From: Trichomonas vaginalis G3
Lineage: Eukaryota; Parabasalia; Trichomonadida; Trichomonadidae
NCBI RefSeq assembly: GCF_026262505.1
Contig: NC_067206.1
Location: 20,357,319 to 20,421,318 of the forward strand
DNA length: 64,000 nt
Direction: 5' to 3'
This document shows, one piece after another, positions 28,076 through 38,533 of this stretch. The notes beneath the pieces are model-generated. The model did not search any database. It saw only the letters and a program-made list of their open reading frames with translations, and was not told the DNA's origin. Position 1 is the stretch's first letter. Every line of letters begins with the position of its first letter. Made by a program: the position numbers and the translations under genes.

Positions 28076-30310
28076 TCAAAAACCTGATGTTTTGATTGGT
28101 GGGGGAGGAAGAGTATTCCTCTTTTTAGCAAGTTCACTTTCAGCTATAGAAGCTTCTTCTGATTTTGGCTTTTTCACAACTTTTGTTTTTTTAATTATCT
28201 TTTTTATCTTTTTCTTTCGGGTTCCATCCATTGTCTGTGGAATGTTCGTAGTTGTAGTAAATGTATGTGCTGAATTATCATCAGAAGACAGATTCGATTT
28301 CTTAATTTTCCTTTTAATTATTTTCTTTTTTGTTTCTGTTGGATCAACAGTTTTAACAGTCATCTCTTCTGAATCCAGTGACTTCCTATCATCGGAAATT
28401 GTACTCAAAGTATCGTTTTTCCTTTCTTTTATTGAAGATAAATTTTTCGAAATTTCGGCAAATTCGAGGGGAACTTCCCCGTGATACAAAAAACCGTTTC
28501 CTACGGACATGAGGGCATCTTTGAGTTGCTCGAATTTGGCATGTCTCAATTTACGGATCTTTAGAAGCTCATTGAGGTCTGATTGCGGAAAATAAAATTT
28601 AAGATTTCTTTTTGTGATAATTTGGGTCGCTGCTTCGATAAATTCGGTGTAACTGGATGCTGATGATGGCCAGCAACCATCGCAATGCAAAGTTTTGAGG
28701 TTTTGCATTTTTAATAATGATTTTAACTGCGAAACTCCAAAATTTCCACATCTTGACCCATTGATATCTAAGTATTCGATGGATAGAGACTGTTGGACAG
28801 CCATAATGACAGATGCAGTGTATTTTCCGAGAAATGCGTTTTCATTTGAGGAAATTATTAACTTTTTGAGGGCTAAGGCACTGACAATGTACGTGCAGAG
28901 GTGCATTATAGGCTGTGGATCAGATTCGTGGAAACATCCTTGCATAGATAAAGTATGAATTTTTGGATTTCGCGAAAGGAACTCGAAAAACCTCATATGA
29001 ACAGGGTTACTATCCCAAACAATCTCTCTTAACGATTTTATCTGGAAATTACTAATCTCCCGATAGAAATGAAGCCACTCATTCGTTGAAGTTTCACTTC
29101 TGGCCAAAGAAAGCTTCAAAGGACCATGGAAATATTTACAAATGTATTCAAAAAGTCCCAAAAAAGCGTTATTCGCAAAAGTTATCCCGTTTGCAACGAG
29201 ATGAACTAAAGATGAAGGTAGTTTAGAGCAAGATTCGGCAGGAGACGATGTACAAGCATTCCCACTTATATCTAAGGTCCGAATATGTGTCCCTGTAAGT
29301 GCAGAAAGGATTTTTGGGACGTCTAAACCGCAATTTGTAATAGATAACACTGTTAAAGCATTTAACTTGGCAATAAGTGTTGATACTTTAACGGATGGGG
29401 TCGAATCTATACAAAGGAACTTTAATTGGTTGCCAACTGGCCCGGGAAGGAAGTAATTATAAAATATATTAACTGTATCGGGTTTTATAGCGTTTCTGAA
29501 GCATATTGACGGTATTGACTTGGTGGCAATGCAATTAGTGAGGCTTCTAATGGCAGGAGATGTAAAATGGGAGCCGTCAAATGTTAATCCTAAAATTTTT
29601 TGAGAATTCGTCTGAAGAGAATTGAGAAATTTGTCAAATTTAGGTGTTATCGATCCTTCTATTCTGTATGTGTCAATGGTAGCGTTTTTGGCTGCAAAAT
29701 CAGCTAAATAAGCGAATGGATCAAAATTTTCAACAGAAAATACAATTAATGAAGTAATAAATGGGCACAAAGGAAGTACATCAAGGACAAGTGGAAATGC
29801 GTCTTGTATATTCTTAAATTCGCGAAATGAAATTTTAGTTTCTTGATAAGTGTAAATTCGCGTAATTCTGTCGATTGTATCGTCTACAGTTTCTATTTGC
29901 TGCATTTCTGCTCTGTTTCTGATCCTATATTGTATTGATGACAAATTTGGGTTTGATTGGAATTTTTTGAAGGGTTCCATTGATGGATGATGTAGCTCGA
30001 GATTAGTTAACATTGTGGATGCTATTTTTCTGAACTTTGATTTAAAATCTTCTTCACTTTCTGTCTGAAATGAAAAATTGGTTGTGTCGAATGTAAGAAA
30101 TATACCTTTCTTGTTGAAATCTGCTTGGTTGAGCGTATTTATGTAAAATGTCTTAACAACTTTATGAAACAAGGAATAAATTAAAACTTTTCCTTCGTAA
30201 ATCGCCAAAAATCGATCAGTTTGAGTTGATGATATTGCTGGCTCCTTTATTTGAATGAGAAGATCGGGCTCAACCTTGTCCTTCTTTAGGAGCCCTAGTA
30301 AAGTTTTCAT
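28076..30310 (-). CDS. Leucine-rich-repeat protein, CARMIL-like layout
   Basis: This is a 744-residue host protein. Residues 1-110 look like a PH-type domain (FLAIYEGKVLIYSLFHKVVK, then FLTFDTTNFSFQTESEEDFK). From about 170 to 560 run leucine-rich repeats of the ribonuclease-inhibitor/CARMIL kind (LTVLSITNCGLDVPKILSAL, IRTLDISGNACTSSPAESCS, IEYLDINGSRCGNFGVSQLK). The last 120 residues are lysine- and serine-rich and probably disordered (KKKIIKRKIKKSNLSS). Proteins of this layout regulate actin assembly at membranes. Many related genes exist in trichomonads; the exact role is unknown. Confidence 0.7.
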   Translation of the reverse strand: MKTLLGLLKKDKVEPDLLIQIKEPAISSTQTDRFLAIYEGKVLIYSLFHKVVKTFYINTLNQADFNKKGIFLTFDTTNFSFQTESEEDFKSKFRKIASTMLTNLELHHPSMEPFKKFQSNPNLSSIQYRIRNRAEMQQIETVDDTIDRITRIYTYQETKISFREFKNIQDAFPLVLDVLPLCPFITSLIVFSVENFDPFAYLADFAAKNATIDTYRIEGSITPKFDKFLNSLQTNSQKILGLTFDGSHFTSPAIRSLTNCIATKSIPSICFRNAIKPDTVNIFYNYFLPGPVGNQLKFLCIDSTPSVKVSTLIAKLNALTVLSITNCGLDVPKILSALTGTHIRTLDISGNACTSSPAESCSKLPSSLVHLVANGITFANNAFLGLFEYICKYFHGPLKLSLARSETSTNEWLHFYREISNFQIKSLREIVWDSNPVHMRFFEFLSRNPKIHTLSMQGCFHESDPQPIMHLCTYIVSALALKKLIISSNENAFLGKYTASVIMAVQQSLSIEYLDINGSRCGNFGVSQLKSLLKMQNLKTLHCDGCWPSSASSYTEFIEAATQIITKRNLKFYFPQSDLNELLKIRKLRHAKFEQLKDALMSVGNGFLYHGEVPLEFAEISKNLSSIKERKNDTLSTISDDRKSLDSEEMTVKTVDPTETKKKIIKRKIKKSNLSSDDNSAHTFTTTTNIPQTMDGTRKKKIKKIIKKTKVVKKPKSEEASIAESELAKKRNTLPPPPIKTSGF

Positions 30311-30344
30311 CCAAATCTCAAACTTGGAATTTTACTTGTTTCAT

Positions 30345-30351
30345 AAATGAA
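30345..30351 (-). promoter_or_regulatory. Likely initiator of the LRR gene
   Basis: TCATTTA on the minus strand fits the TCA(Y)TT-type initiator and would give a 5' leader of about 38 bases before the ATG at 30310. Confidence 0.4.
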
Positions 30352-30678
30352 CATTTAAATTCAAGTTTTGAATTGAGAGTAACTATTGGTGATATATTAT
30401 GAAATGAAACTTCTTCATTGTCTAAAAAAATAATGAGATATTTCTTAATATCCATTTGATACTGCATATATAAGAAGCATTCCTCTTTCTTATGATAATT
30501 GCCATTTTGAATATTTCGAGTTTTATTTTTTAATAGGAGTTCTGCATACCTCACAATGAGATTTTTACATCTTTAGTGCAAATCAATCATGTATGGATCG
30601 TACTAATGCAAAGTATGTAAATGGTATTGTATGAAAAAGCCAAGTATTTGCTCGAAAAAAATTGAAAATTTTAAATTT

Positions 30679-31059
30679 TTATAAATATCGATTCATCAAA
30701 AAATATAATTTAGGATTAGTTTTGGCAAGATTTTTTGGAGCATATTTGAATAAGAGTATGAAAAGATAAGGATAGAAGGTGCTTTCGAAGCGATAATCAT
30801 AGATATCTGATAAAAGCAGAAATGTATCCCAAAATCTACTGCAAAAGACAGCTGAAGAAAATGTTTGTAGAGTTGTTGTTTCAGGGGTTAGTGAAAATAA
30901 ATTGTTAGCCATTTCATGAACTAAAGCTGAGTTTTGTTTAGCAATAGCTTTGAAAATAGCAAGGCTATCGACAGAGCTGACATATTTACCATGAGTATAA
31001 CTTCGTCCACCTGGAAAATGTACCGTATATTCGAATCCTTCAAATACCATTTTTGTCAT
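30679..31059 (-). CDS. Hypothetical host protein, 126 residues
   Basis: This open reading frame has protein-like composition: FEYTVHFPGGRSYTHGKYVS and then helices rich in aromatic residues (RFWDTFLLLSDIYDYRFEST). No family is recognised. It diverges from the 307-residue gene at 31155 with about 95 bases between the starts, so a shared promoter region is likely. A second ATG lies three codons in. It could be the remaining N-terminal part of a longer gene. Confidence 0.45.
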   Translation of the reverse strand: MTKMVFEGFEYTVHFPGGRSYTHGKYVSSVDSLAIFKAIAKQNSALVHEMANNLFSLTPETTTLQTFSSAVFCSRFWDTFLLLSDIYDYRFESTFYPYLFILLFKYAPKNLAKTNPKLYFLMNRYL

Positions 31060-31154
31060 TTGAAAATAATAAAAATCAATAACCGTAATTTTGACTCAAT
31101 TTGCTTGTTAAATTTTTATGGGAAAATTTTAACGTTCTCTCGAACTTCGTTCGA

Positions 31155-32078
31155 ATGAAAGGTGACATCTCAATACTCTATGATTGCAAAGTTCCTGTTA
31201 AAGAATTACTCAAATGTGATCTTTCTGAATCTAATATTCCAAAAAACTGGTATAAAATTTTGGAAACGGCTCCAGATTTTTTGCAAGTTTTTCAACGAAT
31301 GCCTAAAATTAAACTTGATCCATCTATTTATATGCAATGCATTAAAAGTCCAGATGATGACATATTCAAATTATTTTATCTCGACAATTTAATAGAAACA
31401 GATGACACAGAATTTTGGAATCAAGTTTCAATTGCAAGTGAAGGTGAAATACCAAAAATCACCGATAATAAATCTATTATTCTTTTGTTCGCTTATCACA
31501 AAAAATATCCTTCCTCAAACATTCACAATTTTTTGCAAAATAACTTTAATATTTTCAATACATTTCACCCAGATATTTGGCTTAAAAGATATGCTAGCTG
31601 CTTTAACGATCAAAAACTTGAGTTCTCATCAATTCAAGAGCACATTGTCAAATATGGACCGAATAACGAAGCTGAGTTAGGAGTTGATAAAAAGGTTATA
31701 TCAACAATTTTGGAAATTATTGATGAAATTCCGCCAGTATATGTCAAAACCTTATTTGGCATATGCCCAATTGATTCATTTGAATCAATCTTGAAATATT
31801 CAAAATATCGGTTATATCCAAGCGACAGTTCTTGGTGCAATAATATTAAAACGCGAAAACAAATTGAAAAACTACTTGAACAATTTCAAGTAGTTCAGGA
31901 CAATAAATTCAAAAATTTAATATTAGAAAACATTGATCGTAGGGGCGACTTAGAAGCTTTTATCGACGACAAATTTATTGAGATCGTTCAGAATTATTTC
32001 ATACAAAATGTCAATGATTTTGCATCTTTCATGTATGTTGTAAACGAAAACGATAAAAACACTTTGACAGAAAAGTGA
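31155..32078 (+). CDS. Hypothetical host protein, 307 residues
   Basis: The start is taken at MKGDISILYD, which leaves a normal short leader; the frame stays open 18 codons upstream. It is mostly helical and rich in Ile, Asn, Asp and Phe. It contains segments such as PDFLQVFQRMPKIKLDPSIY and DDIFKLFYLDNLIE, which suggest short helical repeats of about 35 residues, reminiscent of the helical N-terminal domains of trichomonad ankyrin proteins, though no ankyrin repeat is visible. A perfect 11-bp hairpin (AACTACTTGAA/TTCAAGTAGTT, 31870-31895) lies inside the coding sequence. It ends 48 bases before the hairpin array. Confidence 0.5.
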   Translation: MKGDISILYDCKVPVKELLKCDLSESNIPKNWYKILETAPDFLQVFQRMPKIKLDPSIYMQCIKSPDDDIFKLFYLDNLIETDDTEFWNQVSIASEGEIPKITDNKSIILLFAYHKKYPSSNIHNFLQNNFNIFNTFHPDIWLKRYASCFNDQKLEFSSIQEHIVKYGPNNEAELGVDKKVISTILEIIDEIPPVYVKTLFGICPIDSFESILKYSKYRLYPSDSSWCNNIKTRKQIEKLLEQFQVVQDNKFKNLILENIDRRGDLEAFIDDKFIEIVQNYFIQNVNDFASFMYVVNENDKNTLTEK

Positions 32079-32126
32079 CACTTTACATGGCAAAAAATAG
32101 AGCCTTACTTTTGAGATACTTGAGAT

Positions 32127-32869
32127 TGAAACTGAATCTTATGAGGCGGTGATCTTGAATCACTACCTCATAAGGTTCAGTTTCATATAAAATTTGTTGC
32201 AATTTGTTATTCTTTTGCAATTATTTCTTATAAGATTTTACATCTTTTAGCGGGGAATGTTTGTTATCATGTATATATTATAAATATCTACACGATAACG
32301 AACATTCCTCGCTAAATTGCTGAGAAACTTTGAGGAAATGTCGAACAATTTCCTCAAAGTTTCTCAGATTTATATAGATCACTAGAGTCCCTAGGCACTG
32401 ATTCTGGTTCAGTACCTAGGAGGCTCTAGTTCTCTAACGAACTGATAAAATGTTTTTAAATTTTTGGATATTGCTACCTGTGAAGCACTGACTTCAAGTC
32501 AGTACCTCACAGGTAGCAATTACATTGAAAGATGGGAGAAACTTTGTCCGAATGTTAAACTATTCGGACAAAGTTTCTCCCATTTGTAGTGGAGATGGAA
32601 GGCTTTGAGGAATATTGTATTAATATATACCCCAAAGCCTTCCATCTCCACTTGAAAGTGTCCAAACTTTGGGTTAATAGTTTGCAATTAACCCAAAGTT
32701 TGGACACTTTCTAGAAGGAATTGGAGGCTATGAGATACTGATGCAATGTCAGTAACTCATGGCTTCCAATTCCTTCCTAAAACTCATAAAAGTGGACATT
32801 ACATGCATATAAAATTTGACATGTAAAGTCCACTTTTTGTGAGCGGGGATTTGACTCCGTCAAATCCCC
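32127..32869. ncRNA. Tandem array of about eleven distinct short hairpins
   Basis: Eleven inverted repeats follow one another with short spacers: 32127-32185, 32246-32316, 32320-32367, 32381-32430, 32470-32520, 32532-32583, 32588-32652, 32654-32711, 32714-32776, 32788-32837 and 32845-32869. Arms are mostly 18-28 nt and loops 4-15 nt. Three are perfect over 20-25 bp (third, sixth, eighth). Others differ by one to three positions, many of which are G-U pairs. The arms differ from hairpin to hairpin. The size is that of microRNA precursors or small hairpin RNAs. Whether it is transcribed, and from which strand, cannot be seen; calling it an ncRNA is inference. Confidence 0.55.
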
Positions 32870-33104
32870 TTTTTCGTTTACGAGATCAATACTCAGGAAA
32901 CCAAAACTATTATTATCAATCTACTATTTTGGAAAAACAGATAGAATATGGTTTATAAGAGAATATAGGTCAGGATATAAGATTATGAAAATTGAAAAGT
33001 GAATTATCAAGATGTATTTATGAGTAAACTATATTGTTTTAAGCTATCTAAATCTGTTTTGATATAAAACGAAAAAGAAATGCTTTAAGTGTTCGGCCAC
33101 TTAA
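32870..33104. other. Intergenic DNA after the hairpin array
   Basis: AT-rich. It contains a TTTTTCG run straight after the last, GC-rich hairpin (GGGGATTTGAC/GTCAAATCCCC), which together could act as an RNA 3' end. Nothing else is supported. Confidence 0.3.
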
Positions 33105-33111
33105 TCATTTT
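33105..33111 (+). promoter_or_regulatory. Host-type initiator of the transposase-like gene
   Basis: TCATTTT matches the Trichomonas initiator and lies 18 bases (from its +1 A) before the ATG at 33125, a standard host arrangement. Confidence 0.55.
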
Positions 33112-33124
33112 CCCACAAATCATT

Positions 33125-35644
33125 ATGAACAGTGAGAAGATAGAAATTAATTTATCATGTGTAGATATTGCCACATTTAAGAAGCTTGAAAAGCTTATTA
33201 AAGAAAAACTTCCTGGTGTTATTTATAATAATATCGCAGATTATCAAACAAGTCCCAATCAATCAAAACTATTACAAGAGAATACTATTAAATCAATGAT
33301 TGCAGCTTCCAAAAACCGTGCTCTAAGCTATCAAAGATCTCTGCAAATGAAAAAAATCAATGAACAAAGAAAAATACAAGATGGAACTGCAGACGAATTA
33401 GAACAAGAAGCAGAAAAGGCAGATCTTGAAACTCTCAATGACAATGAAGATGATTCTGATGATCAAGATGAAGATGAAACAAATGGTGATGAATCCTTGA
33501 GTTTAAGCGAAATATTATTAGATGATTATACCCCATTATTTAAGTACCCTCCGTTTGCAGATAAATTAACGTGTGTTATCATTAATAACATGTTATATAA
33601 TTTAAATTTTCCAAACTCAAAGAGCCGACGATACTATGCGGAGACACTTCAATTTGCCTTTATGTTGTATTGCAACAACCCTCAGAATATTTGTTGGCAA
33701 GACAGAAACTTATGTTGCCATCAAAAGCAACTCTATTTCGAGTCTTTGGTAAAGATATTGCAGCATGGAAGGAACTTTTGCTTTCAAAATCATCTTCACT
33801 CCCAGTATTCCTCAGATTCAGGGAATTATATCCATATACAGATGAGGAATTACGTGAACAATGCCATTTTTGCATTGGAATAGATGCAATCACAGGCAAA
33901 TTATGGAAGAAGTCCGGCCATGACGATCAAATCGAGGACTTATTTGCATTATATTTGATGCCATTAGATTGCAAAGGTCCATCAATATGTTTGCATATAA
34001 TACAACATACAAATGGTCTTGCATCTGGAATTATGAGTGAAATCTTGGATTACATTGCTACAGTTCAGAAAACACTGAATGTTCCAGTTTTTACAACTGA
34101 TGGTGACAAATCTTACGATTTTGTTTATCAGATATTCTTTCACCATTGGTACAGCCTAGTTACTGGCTTTGATGGATTAGTAGAAGTCCTTAAAAGTGCA
34201 AAATTCCAAGATCTTAAGATTATCTTCATCGCGGACGTCGTTCATATAGGCAAAAACCTCAGAACGTTATTAATTTTCCCCAATAAGTTAATCTTTTTGC
34301 AACCTTATGATCCAACGCTGCACGTCGATATTACAAAAATTAGATTATTTTCCAAACTTGGAGATGCAATTAACAACTGTGATAAGTCTACCACACTCAA
34401 TGACAAATATCCTGTAACAATCTTTAACGTTCAAACCGTCAAGGATATGCTAGATAATAATTGCTACACTGAAGCAACTTGGCTCCTTCCACTTGCACTT
34501 TGGTTTGAGGGAGTCCGAAATACCATATTACCAGTTGAAGCAAGATTGTCAATGTTCAAACTTGCTTTTTTCATCTTGCATTTCTTTCTCAGATTGCAAG
34601 ATGTGGTCGGAGTCACTGATAGACTTCCTAATATAGAGACACCAGATCATCGTCTCAAATTCAAAGGTTATCTTTTTGCCAGAAGAATGCATCTTCTGAA
34701 AATGGCGACATCTCTTCTCACTCTTTATGGATTTTTAGAGGAATTCCCGAATATAAATTTTCAACATCTCACAACCCTTCCGGTTGAACATTTATTTGCC
34801 TTATTCCGAAAATTTGCGCATTCAAAAAAAGAAGTTAAAGATTTGATGAGTGCGGGAGCGCATTTGGTAATGAACCAAACCTACCGTGAACAAAATTTTG
34901 ATCGTCTTGTGTCAGAATGCAGACTTGATAATTCAGGAGCAAATATGGCAAATGTCGAGGAGATGCCAGAAGATATTAAGTCCCAATATATATTCACAGA
35001 TGAAGATATTGCCAGTATTACGACCGATCTTATGTATTTAGTTGGTTGGCACGAAGATCAGGTATTTTCAGTTTGGGGAAGATTAATAAAATACAATCAC
35101 ACACAACCATTAAGTGTTTTTGAACCTTACAGCAAAGATTTTCCGCGTAATGGAGTGGAAATTTTAAGACAAAAACTGGATCAAATTATTGAAATAAAAG
35201 CTCCAGTTCCTTTTTCAGAAAATAGGGGCTATTGCCCATCTCAAGCATACGAAACACAGTTACAAAAAGTGCCGATGGCCAAAACACCTCTTTATGAGAA
35301 TTTCAATGACATACTACAATTCGCAAACTCAAATTCCTCTTCTTCTACAGAAAACTCTACAACTACAGATTCTACATCTCAAGGAATTCAATCTCAAAAT
35401 TCAAATTTTCCAAATGAAAATTTGGAAAATTCCCAAAATGCAGAATCAACTGATGATTTTCAATCATTAATAACGCCAATACAAGAAGATCATTTTCCTT
35501 CTGCCAACGAACTAAAACAAGGTTTGATATTGCCCATGATGTTTTAATTAGTCCGCCACCTGAGAATCAACATCCAGAAATTGATGAAGAAGAGACACAA
35601 AAAGCAATTTATCTATTACAAAACTTAGACTTTCCTAAGAAATA
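33125..35644 (+). pseudogene. Transposase-like gene, possibly P-element/THAP9-like; reading frame changes twice
   Basis: Coding sequence runs over about 2.5 kb. The N-terminal frame (33125-33883) has a helical region and an acidic stretch (NEDDSDDQDEDETNGDE). A second frame (33670-35547) carries the core; a third (ending at 35644 with QNLDFPKK) carries the tail. So there is one frame change between 33670 and 33883 and one near 35520. The core has IGIDAITGK, TTDGDKSYD and IADVVHIGKNLRTLL. Its D-x-x-H-x-x-K-x-x-R spacing recalls the DVPHLIK motif of P-element-type transposases. No terminal repeats were found, so a host gene of unknown function remains possible. Confidence 0.45.
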
Positions 35645-37460
35645 AAATTATTTAATTTATTCTTGTTTGTTTTTTAATTAAACATGTATATTTATTAACA
35701 TTTCCTTTTTTAATACCTTTCCAACTTCTATTAGTAACAAACACATAACTAATTTGAAGATTTAGCGTTATGAAGAAGTATCCAAGTAATAACGTCAATA
35801 ATGCATTTGCGATAGGATATAATTGCACCAAAGGTTAAAACTTGTATAAAGAATGAAAAATGAAATTTAATATAATTTTTTTTCGAAAAAAATCCATGCT
35901 TGGCTAGATTTTCATAGTTATTGAATATGCATTACTGACATCTTGTAAAAGATGCCGATCAAGGCTTTCAAGATTGCTAAATTTCTCGATTAAAATTTAC
36001 ATTTTTTTTTATTTGTGTTTAATTACATTTTACAGTTTGCAGACTTACATAAAATCCGCAACATAGTGGTTATTTAATATTTGCCCCACAGTATTGTAGT
36101 TTGAAATTTACGATAAGATTATAATTGATAAAGTAAGGTTTTGTCATTAATGCATCTTATAAACTTTCATTGATAAATATGGATAGATAAGTTCTGTGTT
36201 CAAAAGTAAGCATTTTTTAAAACGCGCAATTATATCAAGAACGACTATCATAAATTCATGAGTATCGATGATTTTCGTTTAGGATGGACTTAATCGGCTT
36301 GATTGATATACATATTTTAAAATGGCATAGCTTTGTGCATGTTATGTCAAGCATTGTGCCAAACCAATTTAAAATGAAACAAATTATTTTAAAGAAACTA
36401 TATATGAACTATTCGAACACTTTATATTAATGTAGGGAGCTATAAATTTAAATATTCTAAAAATTTATTTATTTGTTAAGAGTTCGGAACAAATTTATTA
36501 TTGAATATATAGGAAATCAAATAATTATGCATAATCGCATAAAAAATGCTGAAACAATGAAAAGAAAAAAATAGTTGCCCAATAGAAAAAGTCGAACCCA
36601 TACCCCTACCCATTGAGTTATCCTCACTTTCAAGTTTCGATCGAAAAAAAGGTATTTAATCGCGTAACTCGCACCGTTTAGTCGTATTTCGAAGTTCTAT
36701 ATAGTATTAAAGATTAAGTTACATTATGTACAAAATAACTTTTTATTGTTATTTGATTTTGATAGCATTATTAGCTGAATATGAAAAATCTCGTAGAAAT
36801 AATCATTTCATTCAGACATAAGTATTGGATTGTTTCCCAACAAGCATAATAACACACGTTTCATATTATAATTTATTTCATTTCTGTACAAAATTAAGAT
36901 AACGATATCAAATAAAAAAAACTGTGGCCTTTTTTACTTCAAACTATCATGAAGTGTAACCAAATTGGGTGAGTATTCTTGCTATCAGTATGACATGAAA
37001 AAGTGAACGACAAAAATTGAAGATATTGTAGTTAACTCTGATTTTTTTAATTGCAAACACATCTATAATTTCTTTAAATATCATTTATTATATCAAAATC
37101 GAAAAATTCGTTTTTGGAAATCTTTGAATTTATGAGAAGTTCTACAAAGACACATACAAATATAGCGTTTGCAATAAAAAGGCTCTTTAATCTTCTTCAT
37201 CCTTGCTCAGAAACTTCTACTGGTTACCTTACGGGTAACCTGCAAAGCTGAATCCAAGGCATCGGAAAAATAACGTATTTTCGTGAGACTACCTTTGAAA
37301 AATATAAGAAAACAATGTAATGATTCTGTGAATGAAGGCACCGTTTGTGAGTATCTCAGTAAAATATAGTGATCATGTGAATATGATTGATTTCAAACTA
37401 GCTTATGTTTTTTTAAAACATATTCTTCATTAATGTTCAATGATGCATCACATCATTTTT
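35645..37460. other. Gene-poor AT-rich region
   Basis: There is no supported coding region over about 1.8 kb. A minus-strand segment near 36575-36635 (TAACTCAATGGGTAG followed by GGGTTCGAC) resembles tRNA A and B boxes set too close together, so it is at best a tRNA-derived fragment. A short palindrome GGTTACCTTACGGGTAACC lies at about 37213-37231. Confidence 0.4.
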
Positions 37461-37464
37461 TTAA

Positions 37465-38075
37465 GGGTCCACGGTCCGGCCAAGCGAAGGCTATCGTTAA
37501 TGTTCAAAATTTATATGGAAAGACCCATATCTATTTATAGATTCTGATTTGATATCATATTTGTATACTATTTTTAATATAATTTTTGAATTTCGTTAAC
37601 CAAGAAGCTCCAAAAAATCGATTCAAGTTGAAGACGATAACGATAATTCTCATTTTGAGTAGGTGCCAAAAGTGCTTACTCTTAAACAACCGTCGGATTT
37701 CCGGGTGAAATCGTGACACACTTTCGTCTTTCGTAGGCAGTGGTGGTTGTTACAAAAGGTAACTTCGAATGTAGCGTGAAATCTGCAAAAAAAATTCTGA
37801 AATTTGAATGGAGAACACAAAAATTGAATAGTTTACGTCAATAAAAAAGAGAAAAATGAAGCCAATGTGTCTCGAACCTAGGACTTAGAGCAGCAATCCC
37901 ACTGTTTATCACATGACACTACATGCATCTCTCACCTCAGTGAATGAGATCAACTATATGATAACTTTTTCCCCATTATATTCTTGTGGAAAAGTGACAA
38001 ATAGCAACTTTGACCCTCTCTCTTCTCATTTTAGCATTCAATTTTTGAATAATATTGAAAATGTACCGTGTACCC
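37465..38075. mobile_element. TTAA MITE, copy 2, interrupted by another element
   Basis: This is the same MITE as 27507-27742 (GGGTCCACGGTCC ... GTACCGTGTACCC) with perfect TTAA on both sides (37461-37464 and 38076-38079). A 366-bp insertion splits it at 37657. Confidence 0.8.
37657..38022. mobile_element. Nested 366-bp element with 10-bp target duplication
   Basis: The insertion is flanked by TTCTCATTTT (37647-37656 and 38023-38032), a single copy of which is present at the matching site of the uninterrupted MITE. The ends GAGTAGGTGCCAAAAGT and CAACTTTGACCCTCTC form an imperfect inverted repeat. A 9-10 bp duplication fits Mutator-like elements. On the minus strand it contains CCTAGGTTCGAGAC, resembling a tRNA B box. 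Confidence 0.7.
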
Positions 38076-38079
38076 TTAA

Positions 38080-38295
38080 GGGTGCACTTACCACTTTCTG
38101 ACATGCTCCCATAATATCAATATATCTTTATTGTGATTGCAAAAAAAGTATAATATTAATATAAGGTACTAAGGAGTGATTTAAAATAACTTCTTCCCGA
38201 ACAAAGTTAATGACTTTTTACCTTAGAAAAATCGGATAAAAAAACTAGAATGTCAAAAAAAATTAAGAGAATGTCAGAAAGTAGTAAGTGAACCC
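38080..38295. mobile_element. TTAA MITE of a second family (216 bp)
   Basis: 24-bp terminal inverted repeats (GGGTGCACTTACCACTTTCT and complement, two mismatches) lie between TTAA tetranucleotides at 38076-38079 and 38296-38299. It shares its left TTAA with the neighbouring MITE. A related end is at 60598, just outside the right end of element B. Confidence 0.8.
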
Positions 38296-38533
38296 TTAAT
38301 ATTTTGAATAAAAGCCTGATCAGAGTAGAAGCATCATTATGTATCCTAAGTTAATGGAGTAATTCATAAAAAAACTTATATTGATTTTGAGTATATCAAT
38401 GAAAGTTGATTTGATTCGGGAATTGCATCATATATTGATTATAAAACTACCTTGAACGAATCATTAGCAAAGTCTATTGTTCTAAAAAGATAAAAAATCC
38501 TAGATTTATAGAATAAAAATCACAGATACGTAT

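Noticed and set aside
27978-28484. 168-codon frame on the plus strand
   Set aside because: It lies antisense over the lysine/serine-rich C-terminus of the LRR gene and is hydrophobic only because it complements Lys codons.
30318-30554. 78-codon minus-strand frame upstream of the LRR gene
   Set aside because: It covers the likely promoter of the LRR gene, is AT-rich and has no protein-like features.
32065-32085. TGACAGAAAAGTGACA shared with the inner edge of the B terminal repeat (about 39796) and, with changes, with 61706
   Set aside because: At 32065 it is the last codons of a host gene, and 16 AT-rich bases can match by chance; interesting only if found at more Polinton ends.
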